From positions 1 through 9,806 of the forward strand of contig JALTZE010000256.1 in NCBI GenBank assembly GCA_027051315.1: a DNA stretch of 9,806 nucleotides, given 5' to 3'. Of this stretch, positions 1 to 7,052 are shown one piece after another. The notes under the pieces were generated by a model. It made no database searches, was not told where the DNA came from, and saw only the letters and a list, made by a program, of their open reading frames with translations. How positions within the stretch are numbered: the first letter of the stretch is position 1; every line of letters begins with the position of its first letter. A program made the translations under genes and the position numbers. The DNA is from Micavibrio sp. (GTDB taxonomy: Bacteria; Pseudomonadota; Alphaproteobacteria; Micavibrionales; Micavibrionaceae).

Positions 1-30
1 GTTTATTGTCCGCCGAGATGAAAAACAGTT

Positions 31-71
31 TTTCCTTTTTAAGCTTTATTTATATTAATTAAAAAAGGAAA
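31..71 (+). promoter_or_regulatory. pnp leader with RBS-occluding inverted repeat
   Basis: A 10-bp perfect inverted repeat, TTTCCTTTTT (31-40) and AAAAAGGAAA (62-71), separated by 21 nt, could fold in the pnp mRNA. Its right arm contains the pnp Shine-Dalgarno AAGGAA (65-70, 8 nt before the ATG), so the left arm acts as an anti-Shine-Dalgarno. The left arm also overlaps a competing small hairpin, GAAAAA-CAG-TTTTTC (20-34). PNPase controls its own mRNA through a leader structure in E. coli, but the fold here is seen only as complementarity and is A/U-rich. The rest of 1-78 shows no rpsO end or other gene. Confidence 0.35.
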
Positions 72-78
72 TAATTAT

Positions 79-2217
79 ATGTTTAATATTTATCGTAAAG
101 AGTTTGAATTTTCAGGAAAAACCGTATCTCTGGAAACAGGGAAGATTGCGCGTCAGGCTGATGGTGCTGTTGTTGCTACTATGGGCGGCACTTCTGTTTT
201 ATGTACTGTTGTTGCTGCTAAATCTGTTAAAGCTGGTCAGGATTTCTTCCCTTTATCAGTTCATTATCAAGAAAAAGCATATGCTGCAGGAAAAATACCT
301 GGAGGTTTTTTTAAGCGTGAAGGACGCCCAAGTGAAAAAGAAACTCTGGTTTCAAGATTGATTGACCGTCCGATTCGTCCGCTATTCCCTGATAATTTTC
401 TTAACGAAACTCAGGTTGTTTGTACTGTTATTGCTCATGACATGGAAAATGACCCTGATATTGTTGCGATGATTGGGGCTTCTGCTGCTCTTACAATTTC
501 AGGTATTCCATTTATGGGGCCTATTGCTGCGGCGAGAGTTGGCTACAAAGATGGTAATTTCATTATTAATCCTACTACTGCTGAAATGGAAGATTCTGAA
601 CTTGACCTTGTCGTTGCTGGAACGACCGAAGGAGTTTTGATGGTCGAATCAGAAGCTCAACAGCTTAGCGAACAGATGATGCTTGATGCTGTTATGAAAG
701 GTTGGGAAGAATTTCAAGTGGCTATCAAAGCTATTATTGAGCTTGCCGAAATGTGTGCTAAAGAACCTTGGGATATTGTCGAAACTCCTGAAGCTATTGC
801 AAATATGGCAGAGGCTGTTAAAAAAGAATTTGAAGACGATGTACGTGAAGCATATAAAGAGCAAGTTAAACAAAATCGTCAGGAAAAGATTTCTGCTGTT
901 CGTGATGCTGCTGTTGAAAAATATACAGATGAAGAAAATGGCGTTACGAAAGAAGATGTTATTGCTAAGTTCAAAAAACTTGAGGCTAGCATTGTTCGTG
1001 GTCAGATACTTGAAACAGGAGGTCGTATAGATGGCAGAACTACTGTTGATATTCGTCCGATTGTTGCGGAAGTTGGTGTATTGCCAAGAGCTCATGGTTC
1101 TGCGTTATTTACACGTGGTGAAACGCAAGCTTTAGTTGTTAATACTCTTGGTACAGGACAAGATGAACAAATTGTAGATTCTTTGGAAGGTGAATATAAA
1201 GAACGTTTTATGCTTCACTATAATTTCCCTTCTTATTCTGTTGGTGAATGTGGACGTATGGGTAGCCCTGGTCGTCGTGAGATTGGTCATGGTAAGCTTG
1301 CATGGAGAGCTATTCGCCCTATTCTCCCTAGTGTAGAAGAATTTCCTTATACAATAAGGGTTGTTTCGGAGATTACTGAATCAAATGGTTCTTCTTCTAT
1401 GGCCACGGTTTGCGGTACTTCGCTTGCTTTGATGGATTCTGGCGTTCCTCTTGCTACTCCAGTTGCTGGGATTGCTATGGGATTGATTAAAGAAGATGAT
1501 AAATTTGCTGTTCTTTCAGATATTCTTGGTGATGAAGACCATCTTGGGGATATGGATTTCAAAGTTGCTGGTACAAAAGATGGTATCACTTCGCTTCAAA
1601 TGGATATTAAGATAACTTCTATTACAAAAGAGATTATGGAGATTGCTCTTAATCAAGCTAAAGACGGTCGTATTCATATTCTTGGTGAAATGGAGAAAGC
1701 TTTACCGCAGGCTCGTGCTTCTGTTAACGAAAATGCACCACAAATCAGAACTCTTACTATTGATAAAGATAAGATACGTGATGTTATCGGTACTGGTGGT
1801 AAAGTTATTCGTGAGATAATCGAAACTACTGGCACTAAGATTGATATAGAAGATGATGGCACGATTAAGATTGCTGCTTGTGACCTTTGTGCTATTGAAA
1901 AGGCTGTTGATATAATCAAATCAATAACTGATGAGCCTGAACTTAACGCCATATATACAGGAAAAGTCGTAAAAACTGTTGATTTTGGTGCTTTTGTAAA
2001 CTTTATGGGTAATAGAGATGGTCTGGTTCATATTTCAGAGCTTGCAGACCATAGAGTTGAGAAAACTACTGATATTGTTAATGAAGGTGATGAAGTTAAG
2101 GTTAAACTTATCGGATTTGATAATCGTGGCAAAATTAAGCTTTCGATGAAATCTGTTGACCAAGAGACTGGTGAAGAAATAATTTCTGAAAAAGAAAATG
2201 ATGAAAAATGCGCTTAG
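79..2217 (+). CDS. pnp: Polyribonucleotide nucleotidyltransferase (PNPase)
   Basis: PNPase is the 3'-to-5' phosphorolytic exoribonuclease that degrades mRNA to nucleoside diphosphates; it works as a cytoplasmic trimer, often with RNase E. At 712 aa it is full length. Visible domains in order: RNase PH-like domain 1 (about 10-145), all-helical linker (about 190-300), catalytic RNase PH-like domain 2 (about 320-545), KH domain with the GxxG loop IGTGGK (about 555-615) and S1 domain (about 622-692). Phosphate-site residues are in SNGSSS (435-440) and GRR (398-400); the metal/catalytic residues D487, D493 and K495 lie in [12 protein letters not shown]. The FFKREGRP stretch (77-84) is of the alphaproteobacterial kind. 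The start is fixed by AAGGAA at 65-70. rpsO normally precedes pnp but would lie before the window. The gene ends in its own terminator. Identification is secure. Confidence 0.98.
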   Translation: MFNIYRKEFEFSGKTVSLETGKIARQADGAVVATMGGTSVLCTVVAAKSVKAGQDFFPLSVHYQEKAYAAGKIPGGFFKREGRPSEKETLVSRLIDRPIRPLFPDNFLNETQVVCTVIAHDMENDPDIVAMIGASAALTISGIPFMGPIAAARVGYKDGNFIINPTTAEMEDSELDLVVAGTTEGVLMVESEAQQLSEQMMLDAVMKGWEEFQVAIKAIIELAEMCAKEPWDIVETPEAIANMAEAVKKEFEDDVREAYKEQVKQNRQEKISAVRDAAVEKYTDEENGVTKEDVIAKFKKLEASIVRGQILETGGRIDGRTTVDIRPIVAEVGVLPRAHGSALFTRGETQALVVNTLGTGQDEQIVDSLEGEYKERFMLHYNFPSYSVGECGRMGSPGRREIGHGKLAWRAIRPILPSVEEFPYTIRVVSEITESNGSSSMATVCGTSLALMDSGVPLATPVAGIAMGLIKEDDKFAVLSDILGDEDHLGDMDFKVAGTKDGITSLQMDIKITSITKEIMEIALNQAKDGRIHILGEMEKALPQARASVNENAPQIRTLTIDKDKIRDVIGTGGKVIREIIETTGTKIDIEDDGTIKIAACDLCAIEKAVDIIKSITDEPELNAIYTGKVVKTVDFGAFVNFMGNRDGLVHISELADHRVEKTTDIVNEGDEVKVKLIGFDNRGKIKLSMKSVDQETGEEIISEKENDEKCA

Positions 2218-2255
2218 TTACTACGTTTATATAGTATAATCTAATATAATGATTT

Positions 2256-2281
2256 AAGGCCGGTGCTTATTCCGGCCTTTT
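2256..2281 (+). terminator. Intrinsic terminator of pnp
   Basis: An 8-bp G/C-rich perfect stem, AAGGCCGG (2256-2263) and CCGGCCTT (2272-2279), encloses an 8-nt loop and runs into TTTT (2278-2281). It lies 39 nt after the pnp stop and just before the next gene's ribosome binding site. The U tract is short, so some read-through into the next gene is possible. Confidence 0.78.
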
Positions 2282-2304
2282 GCGATTTGAAAGGATAGTT
2301 TATT

Positions 2305-3051
2305 ATGCCGTTAAATTTCCCAAAAGTAATTGGACATAGAGGGGCTGCTGGTTATGCTCCTGAAAATAGTTTAGAATCTATAAAAACTGCTGCTGATTTA
2401 GGGGTTAAATGGATTGAGTTAGATGTAAAACTTACCAAAGATGAAGTTCCTATTATTTTTCATGATGATAGCCTTGACCGCACCACTAATGCACATGGCA
2501 ATGTTAAAGATATGCTGTTTGAAGATATTAAGCAGTTAGAATGTGGGAGCTGGTATGGAGAGAGTTTTAGCGGGATTGCCATTCCTAGTTTAGAAGAGGT
2601 TATAGAGCTTTTGATTAATCTTGACCTTGGGCTTAATCTTGAAATTAAAGCTTGCGAAGGTAGAGAAGTTGAAACAGCGGAAGTTGCTTTGGATTTACTT
2701 AGCCATTATTGGGATAATCATGATAATCTTCTTATATCTAGCTTTTCTCATGTTTCATTACAAACTGCTATGGACGTTGCGAATGATTGGCATAGAGGAT
2801 TTTTAATGGAAGGTGAAATTCCAGAAAATTGGAAAGATTTGGCGGATTTTCTAGATGTATCAACAATAAATATTGATGGAAATAAAGTTACCAAAGAACA
2901 GGTCGAAGAATTTATGGAATTTGAAAAACCTATACTTGCATATACAATCAACGACCCTATGAAAGCAAGAGAGCTGCAAAGATGGGGAGTTGATGGTTTC
3001 TTTTCCGATACTCCTGATATTATTGTAGAGAATCTAATAGATTATAATTAA
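2305..3051 (+). CDS. ugpQ: Cytoplasmic glycerophosphodiester phosphodiesterase, UgpQ-like
   Basis: This enzyme hydrolyses glycerophosphodiesters (deacylated phospholipid headgroups) to sn-glycerol 3-phosphate and an alcohol, using a divalent metal. The 248-aa length matches cytoplasmic UgpQ, and there is no signal peptide, unlike periplasmic GlpQ. The GDPD TIM-barrel motifs are all present: HRG (11-13), APEN (18-21), ELD (38-40), HDD (53-55), LEIK (112-115), AYTIND (212-217) and the C-terminal GVDGFFSDTPD (228-238). H11 and H53 are the expected catalytic histidines. The start is supported by AAAGGA (2290-2295), 9 nt before the ATG. It follows pnp after a terminator; no promoter of its own is obvious in the 87-nt gap, so read-through is possible. 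No ugp or glp transport genes are in view. Exact substrate range cannot be read from the sequence. Confidence 0.92.
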   Translation: MPLNFPKVIGHRGAAGYAPENSLESIKTAADLGVKWIELDVKLTKDEVPIIFHDDSLDRTTNAHGNVKDMLFEDIKQLECGSWYGESFSGIAIPSLEEVIELLINLDLGLNLEIKACEGREVETAEVALDLLSHYWDNHDNLLISSFSHVSLQTAMDVANDWHRGFLMEGEIPENWKDLADFLDVSTINIDGNKVTKEQVEEFMEFEKPILAYTINDPMKARELQRWGVDGFFSDTPDIIVENLIDYN

Positions 3052-3107
3052 TTTATCATATAGATATAACTTTTTAGATGAAATACAGGAATATATAGTC
3101 ACTTTTT

Positions 3108-3908
3108 TTAAGCTAATTCTTTCAGCTTATCATGTGGGGGCATTCCTACTACATTTACTCCACAATCTACATAGTGATTTTCTCCTGTTACGGCACTTGA
3201 TAAATCGCTTAATAAATATAGCGCACTTCCCCCTAGTTCATGAAGTTCTACTGACCTGCATAAAGGTGCTTTTATAGTATTATATTTGAATGTTGTTCTT
3301 GCACCGCCTATAACTGCGCCTGCCAATGTCCTCATTGGACCTGCTGATATTGAATTTACACGAATATTTTTTTCTCCTAAATCTGCGGCAAGATATCTTA
3401 CTGATGCTTCTAGCGCTGCTTTTGCTACTCCCATTACGTTATAATTAGGCATTACTTTTTCTGCACCAAGATAAGAAAGAGTAATTGCAGAACCACCATT
3501 TTTCATTAATGATGCTGCTCTACGCATTACGGAAGTAAAGGAATAGCACGATATGTGCATGGTATTTAGAAAATTATCCAAAGATGTATCTACATAATGT
3601 CCTTGCAATTCTTCTTTGTTTGAATAAGCGATTGCGTGGATTATAAAATCCAATTCACCCCATTGTTTTTCAAGCTCTGCAAAAACTTTATCTAAATCAT
3701 CTTCATTAGATACATCGCAATCAAGCACGATAGAAGAACCTATGCTTTCTGCTAATGGTTTTACACGCTTACCAAAGGCTTCCCCTTGATAAGTGAATGC
3801 CATTTCTGCACCATGTTCATGCAAAGCTTTTGCCATACCCCAAGCGATGGAGTGATTATTGGCAACGCCCATTACTAAACCTTTTTTACCCTTCATTAAT
3901 TCTGTCAT
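3108..3908 (-). CDS. fabI: Enoyl-[acyl-carrier-protein] reductase (NADH), FabI
   Basis: FabI reduces trans-2-enoyl-ACP to acyl-ACP, the last step of each fatty-acid elongation cycle, and is the target of triclosan. The 266-aa length is normal. It shows the FabI variant of the SDR fold: dinucleotide loop GVANNHSIAWG (14-24), D64-V66 at the adenine pocket, HAIAYSNKEEL (91-101), the Y146 and Y156-(6 residues)-K163 catalytic set in LSYLGAEKVMPNYNVMGVAK, and RVNSISAGPMRTLA (183-196). It is last in fabA-fabB-fabI, 6 bp after fabB, with a GAAGG ribosome binding site inside the final fabB codons, so translation is probably coupled. The residue matching E. coli Gly93 is Ala (A94). No clear terminator follows; only 56 bp separate it from the convergent ugpQ end. 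Confidence 0.97.
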   Translation of the reverse strand: MTELMKGKKGLVMGVANNHSIAWGMAKALHEHGAEMAFTYQGEAFGKRVKPLAESIGSSIVLDCDVSNEDDLDKVFAELEKQWGELDFIIHAIAYSNKEELQGHYVDTSLDNFLNTMHISCYSFTSVMRRAASLMKNGGSAITLSYLGAEKVMPNYNVMGVAKAALEASVRYLAADLGEKNIRVNSISAGPMRTLAGAVIGGARTTFKYNTIKAPLCRSVELHELGGSALYLLSDLSSAVTGENHYVDCGVNVVGMPPHDKLKELA

Positions 3909-3914
3909 TTTTTA

Positions 3915-5156
3915 TTAGCCTTCATATTTTGAGAATGCAAGAGTTGCATTAGTGCCACCAAATCCAAAGCTATTGGATATTACTGTTTGGTGATTTACAT
4001 TCTCTACTATTTTTGTTGGTATTGGTATTCCTGCTGCTCCCTCGTCCATATTTTCGATATTTATAGAAGGGTTTACAAAATTATTTTGCATCATAAGTAT
4101 GGAATAAATTGCTTCTTGCGCTCCTGTTGCTCCTAATGAATGCCCTGTTTGAGATTTTGTAGATGTAAGATAAGGCATATCTTGTTCCAAAGGTTCAAAC
4201 ACTTCTTTAACTGCTTTAAGCTCTGTTATATCTCCTACTGGAGTAGATGTACCATGAGCATTAATATAAGTAACAGGTGTTTTGATTGTTGATAAAGCTT
4301 GACGCATACAGCGTACAGCCCCCTCACCGCTTGGTGCTACCATATCCTTACCATCAGATGTTGCGCCATATCCTGTTAATTCACAATATATTTTTGCTCC
4401 TCTGGCTTTTGCGTGTTCCAGCTCTTCTAAAACAAGTACCGCTCCCCCCCCTGCTATGACGAAGCCATCACGGTCTTTATCATATGCGCGTGATGCTTTT
4501 TCTGGTGTATCGTTATATTTTGATGACATTGCCCCCATAGCATCGAAAAGAGCTGATAATGTCCAGTCTAACTCTTCCCCTCCTCCTGCGAACATAACAT
4601 CTTGCTTACCCCATTGGATAAGCTCAGCAGCATTACCAATACAATGTGCTGATGTTGAGCAAGCAGAAGAAATAGAATAGTTGACGCCTTTAATTTGAAA
4701 ATTTGTAGCAATAGTTGCTGAGTTTGTCGAAGACATACAACGTGGAACCATATATGGTCCGATTCTTTTTGTACCTTTTTCTCTTGCTATATCTGCTGCG
4801 GCGACCTGATTGCGCATTGAAGAACCACCAGAGCCCATTACAATCCCTGTACGTTCATTTATTATATCAGAATTTTCAAGCCCTGAATCAGCTATTGCTT
4901 GCTCCATTGCTAAATGATTATAAGCGGCGCCATCTCCCATAAAACGGAGAAGTTTTCTATCTATATGTTCGCTAATATCTATCTGCACTTTACCATAAAC
5001 TTGTGAACGAAATCCTATTTCTTTATGTTCGGGGGCTTCTACTATTCCTGATTCCCCTGACTTTAGAGATTCAAGAACTTCATCTTGGTTAAGACCAATA
5101 CATGATATAATTCCAATACCAGTTACCACAACTCTGCGTGTTTGATTTACAGACAT
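3915..5156 (-). CDS. fabB: 3-oxoacyl-[ACP] synthase I (FabB)
   Basis: This is the condensing enzyme that elongates acyl-ACP with malonyl-ACP; FabB-type enzymes are needed to extend the cis-3-decenoyl-ACP made by FabA. The 413 aa form a full thiolase-fold KAS. The nucleophile C166 sits in SSACSTSAH, the two catalytic histidines are H301 ([11 protein letters not shown]) and H339 ([13 protein letters not shown], with K334), and the C-terminal glycine loop is [10 protein letters not shown] (395-404). FabB rather than FabF is assigned from the direct linkage to fabA and the [10 protein letters not shown] and [18 protein letters not shown] segments. A strong GAGGA (complement of 5166-5170) lies 9 nt before the ATG. 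It is 22 nt after fabA, in the same operon. Confidence 0.96.
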   Translation of the reverse strand: MSVNQTRRVVVTGIGIISCIGLNQDEVLESLKSGESGIVEAPEHKEIGFRSQVYGKVQIDISEHIDRKLLRFMGDGAAYNHLAMEQAIADSGLENSDIINERTGIVMGSGGSSMRNQVAAADIAREKGTKRIGPYMVPRCMSSTNSATIATNFQIKGVNYSISSACSTSAHCIGNAAELIQWGKQDVMFAGGGEELDWTLSALFDAMGAMSSKYNDTPEKASRAYDKDRDGFVIAGGGAVLVLEELEHAKARGAKIYCELTGYGATSDGKDMVAPSGEGAVRCMRQALSTIKTPVTYINAHGTSTPVGDITELKAVKEVFEPLEQDMPYLTSTKSQTGHSLGATGAQEAIYSILMMQNNFVNPSINIENMDEGAAGIPIPTKIVENVNHQTVISNSFGFGGTNATLAFSKYEG

Positions 5157-5178
5157 AATTACTAATCCTCAAAGTTTA

Positions 5179-5700
5179 TTATAAAGCTTTTGGGTTATCG
5201 AAAAGACCAACTTTTAAGTCTTTTGCTTCGTATATAACCTTATCATCGCAGGTAACAAGACCATCACCTACACCTAAAACTAACTTACGATTTATAAGTC
5301 TTTTTATATCGACTCTGTATTTTACAAGTTTTGCTTCTGGTAAAACTTGTCCTGTAAGTTTTAATTCACCTAAGCCTAAAGCACGTCCTGAACCTTTTGC
5401 TCCTGTCCAGCCGAGATAAAAACCTAAAAGCTGCCATATAGCATCAAGCCCTAAACAACCTGGCATAACAGGGTCGCCTTCGAAATGGCATTTAAAAAAC
5501 CATAAATCAGGATTGATATCAAATTCGGCCTCGATAAAGCCTTTATCATAAGCACCGCCTTCTGCCTTTACGTTTGTTATACGGTCAAACATAAGCATTG
5601 GGGGTAAGGGTAATTTTGCGTTACCAGCACCAAAAAGGTTACCTTTTCCACATTCTATTATTTCTTCGTAGCTATATGAAGATTTTGGTTCAAAAGTCAT
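5179..5700 (-). CDS. fabA: 3-hydroxydecanoyl-[ACP] dehydratase/isomerase (FabA)
   Basis: FabA dehydrates 3-hydroxydecanoyl-ACP and isomerises trans-2- to cis-3-decenoyl-ACP, the branch point to unsaturated fatty acids without oxygen. The 173-aa single hot-dog domain matches the family. Catalytic H72 is in [14 protein letters not shown] and D86 is in [17 protein letters not shown], the FabA signature; FabZ would be shorter and carry Glu in place of Asp. It heads the fabA-fabB-fabI operon, the usual alphaproteobacterial order. A sigma70-like promoter and a palindrome lie upstream (separate entries). The Shine-Dalgarno is poor (only AAGAAA-like before the ATG), in contrast to the strong one of fabB. 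The start agrees with the usual length. Confidence 0.97.
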   Translation of the reverse strand: MTFEPKSSYSYEEIIECGKGNLFGAGNAKLPLPPMLMFDRITNVKAEGGAYDKGFIEAEFDINPDLWFFKCHFEGDPVMPGCLGLDAIWQLLGFYLGWTGAKGSGRALGLGELKLTGQVLPEAKLVKYRVDIKRLINRKLVLGVGDGLVTCDDKVIYEAKDLKVGLFDNPKAL

Positions 5701-5740
5701 TTATATTTCTTTTTCTTGTTTAAACATCAAAACTCTATCC

Positions 5741-5755
5741 ATAACTGATAGTTAT
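5741..5755 (-). promoter_or_regulatory. Operator-like palindrome at the fabA transcription start
   Basis: ATAACT-GAT-AGTTAT is a 15-nt palindrome with perfect 6-bp arms. It begins about where transcription from the predicted fabA promoter would start (8 nt past the -10 box), a position typical of repressor operators. It overlaps a second short inverted repeat, GATAG (5747-5751) and CTATC (5759-5763). No U tract follows on either strand, so it does not look like a terminator. The binding protein is unknown; fatty-acid regulators of the TetR or GntR type are a guess. Confidence 0.4.
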
Positions 5756-5762
5756 ACGCTAT

Positions 5763-5791
5763 CTTATAATCGGATATTAATTTAGTTTCAA
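5763..5791 (-). promoter_or_regulatory. Sigma70-type promoter of the fabABI operon
   Basis: On the minus strand, TTGAAA (complement of 5786-5791) is followed by a 17-nt spacer and TATAAG (complement of 5763-5768), each 5 of 6 matches to the -35 and -10 consensus with ideal spacing. The -35 overlaps the stop codon of the upstream 327-aa gene. Transcription would start near 5755, giving a fabA leader of about 55 nt. It indicates that fabABI can be transcribed independently of the gene before it. Confidence 0.6.
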
Positions 5792-6771
5792 GTGCCTATT
5801 GCTTTTTCTACAAAAACACTTTTATAAGTTTCTTGCATAGCTGCCATTGCTAGTGGTTTTGCAATGGCTGGAGCCATTTCTGGAAGTTCTCCTCCTGCCG
5901 CCACGGCGAGCATTCTACCTGCTGCTTTGGCGCAGGCTACGGCTTGGTCTAGCATATTATCTATTGATGTTATTTGAAAAAATGGTTGGCAAAATTCTTC
6001 CGCACCATCGACGAGTTCTTTTGGAGCATTAACAGGCATATCATTAGCAGCAAGCCCCAAACGCCAATCGGTTCCTGGTGGTATTCCTAATCTAATAGCT
6101 TCTTGCGTCATTACATATACTATATTATCCAGATAATCTTGGGCTTTCCTTTGTGGGCGTAGGATTTTTTCTGCTGTTATATCATCCAAAGCTAAAGCAA
6201 GCCTTCTACCTGCCGCTCCGCTAAGTGCGCTGATAGAATCACCTAGGCTCCAACCACAATTAAGCATTTTAGTTTCTATTGCCATATCGCAAAGTTCTTG
6301 TGCTGCTATTTCATATTGCATGGATTTAATTGCGCTTTCAGTAAATAAGCGAAGCATTTGGGGGAGTTCAAAGCCTTCTTCTTGCCATACTTTGAAGCAA
6401 TGTTCCGCCAGACATATATAAATATCTTTGCTTTCGAATATTCCCTCTCCCCATTCTTCGAAATATTGCCTAGCGTAATCACGCCCACTTTCAGTGTTAT
6501 GCTCGGTTATATGGGGCGGTGGCATTGTTGCAAAATCCCACTCTTTATTATCTACTGGTTCTTTTCCAAGCGTTATGACCATTTCATCAATCAAATTATC
6601 GAGAGTTTCTTCTGGTTCTTCTAATATAAGTGATAATTCCACGAACATTCCTGCAAGCATCTGAACAGATGTTGTTGCATTTATGCGTTTTTCATTATCA
6701 GAAGAAGCAGCACAAAGACCAGCATATAAAAATCCCGATAATTCGGGTATGTCAATCGCCTGTTTAGACAT
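5788..6771 (-). CDS. Unrecognised 327-aa cytoplasmic helical protein
   Basis: I do not recognise this family. The 327 aa are predominantly helix-forming and acidic in the first half (for example EEPEETLDNLIDE, 51-63), with no signal peptide or membrane segment. Seven cysteines (C20, C120, C125, C161, C172, C261, C280) show no clear metal-binding spacing. The second half is Ala-rich, with segments such as SALSGAAGRRLALALDD (181-197), PPGTDWRLGLAAND (231-244) and AKAAGRMLAVAAGGELP (281-297). It is a real gene: long, free of stops, with codon use like its neighbours. An AGG (complement of 6777-6779) lies 7 nt before the ATG. It sits upstream of fabA on the same strand, 87 nt away, but fabA has its own promoter. 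No function is proposed. Confidence 0.8.
   Translation of the reverse strand: MSKQAIDIPELSGFLYAGLCAASSDNEKRINATTSVQMLAGMFVELSLILEEPEETLDNLIDEMVITLGKEPVDNKEWDFATMPPPHITEHNTESGRDYARQYFEEWGEGIFESKDIYICLAEHCFKVWQEEGFELPQMLRLFTESAIKSMQYEIAAQELCDMAIETKMLNCGWSLGDSISALSGAAGRRLALALDDITAEKILRPQRKAQDYLDNIVYVMTQEAIRLGIPPGTDWRLGLAANDMPVNAPKELVDGAEEFCQPFFQITSIDNMLDQAVACAKAAGRMLAVAAGGELPEMAPAIAKPLAMAAMQETYKSVFVEKAIGT
6728..6747 (-). promoter_or_regulatory. Terminator-like hairpin in the first codons of the 327-aa gene
   Basis: Read on the minus strand, CCCGA-ATTA-TCGGG is followed by A and then TTTTT: a 5-bp stem, 4-nt loop and U run. It falls about 25-45 nt inside the coding region. It resembles a weak intrinsic terminator or attenuator that translation would disrupt, but a 5-bp stem inside a gene can arise by chance. 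Confidence 0.25.
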
Positions 6772-6821
6772 TAATACCTATTTTATGTTGAAAATTCAGC
6801 AAGGTAGCCGAATAAGGTGGG

Positions 6822-6830
6822 TGTGGATAA
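6822..6830 (-). promoter_or_regulatory. Perfect DnaA-box 9-mer
   Basis: TGTGGATAA on the plus strand is TTATCCACA on the minus strand, the exact high-affinity DnaA box consensus. Two looser matches on the same strand, each one mismatch from TTWTNCACA, lie at 6786-6794 (TTTTCAACA) and 6942-6950 (TTTTCCATA); such near matches are expected by chance in A+T-rich DNA. It sits in the divergent intergenic region 51 nt upstream of the 327-aa gene. Confidence 0.4.
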
Positions 6831-6853
6831 GTTACCTATTACCTATAGATAAC
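6831..6853. promoter_or_regulatory. Imperfect dyad with tandem TTACCTA repeats
   Basis: Arms GTTAcCTAT (6831-6839) and ATAGaTAAC (6845-6853) match at 8 of 9 positions around a 5-nt centre. Inside are two directly adjacent copies of TTACCTA (6832-6838, 6839-6845), and ACCTATT recurs at 6776-6782 over the ribosome binding site of the 327-aa gene. It abuts the DnaA box. It looks like a protein-binding site, with no known binder. Confidence 0.3.
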
Positions 6854-6977
6854 TCGAATCATATTTAAATATTAATCTAATTTTTTAAGATGGTAAATGC
6901 TCATTTTAATTTTTATTCTTGATATTGAAAAATATTAAGCTTATGGAAAAGATTACTTGATTTTATTCAACAAAATC

Positions 6978-7006
6978 TTTACTTACCAGTTAGCGGACAT
7001 TATAGC
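6978..7006 (+). promoter_or_regulatory. Candidate promoter of the calcium-loop protein gene
   Basis: TTTACT (6978-6983), a 17-nt spacer and TATAGC (7001-7006) match the -35 and -10 consensus at 4 of 6 positions each. Transcription would begin near 7013, giving a leader of about 40 nt. A small dyad, GCGG (6993-6996) and CCGC (7006-7009), straddles the -10 box and could be an operator. The match is modest. Confidence 0.35.
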
Positions 7007-7052
7007 CGCATAAAATTTAAACTGAGTTTTTGATTAAAAATGGAGATAAAGG

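Larger units (their letters stand above)
6772..7052. other. 281-bp divergent intergenic region
   Basis: This stretch separates two divergent genes and is very A+T-rich between about 6860 and 6980. It contains the DnaA-box match, the imperfect dyad and the candidate promoter listed separately. I see no coding sequence with a ribosome binding site, no terminator and no RNA gene. A perfect TATAAT on the minus strand (complement of 6999-7004) could serve the 327-aa gene but lacks a good -35 box. Confidence 0.6.

Noticed and set aside
1..78. Possible end of rpsO upstream of pnp
   Set aside because: All three forward frames were read; none gives an S15-like C-terminus, so rpsO must end before the window if present.
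104..361. Open reading frame inside pnp in another frame
   Set aside because: It lies wholly within the well-identified pnp gene, is Leu-rich low-complexity in translation and has no family features.
649..1095. 148-codon reading frame on the minus strand inside pnp
   Set aside because: Antisense shadow of pnp; the Asn, Phe and Ser-rich translation is typical of reverse-strand reading.
3052..3114. Possible terminator between ugpQ and fabI
   Set aside because: TAAGCT and AGCTTA can pair across the fabI end, but the hairpin is weak and the T run lies on the wrong side for the plus strand, while the minus strand has A instead of U.
4456..4942. Plus-strand reading frames inside fabB
   Set aside because: Shadows of fabB, with no ribosome binding site or recognisable domain.
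6306..6488. Small minus-strand frame within the 327-aa gene
   Set aside because: Same strand but another frame, fully inside a longer credible gene; no support of its own.
6772..7052. Chromosomal replication origin
   Set aside because: Only one perfect DnaA box and no origin-associated neighbours such as hemE, dnaA or gidA; the evidence is insufficient.
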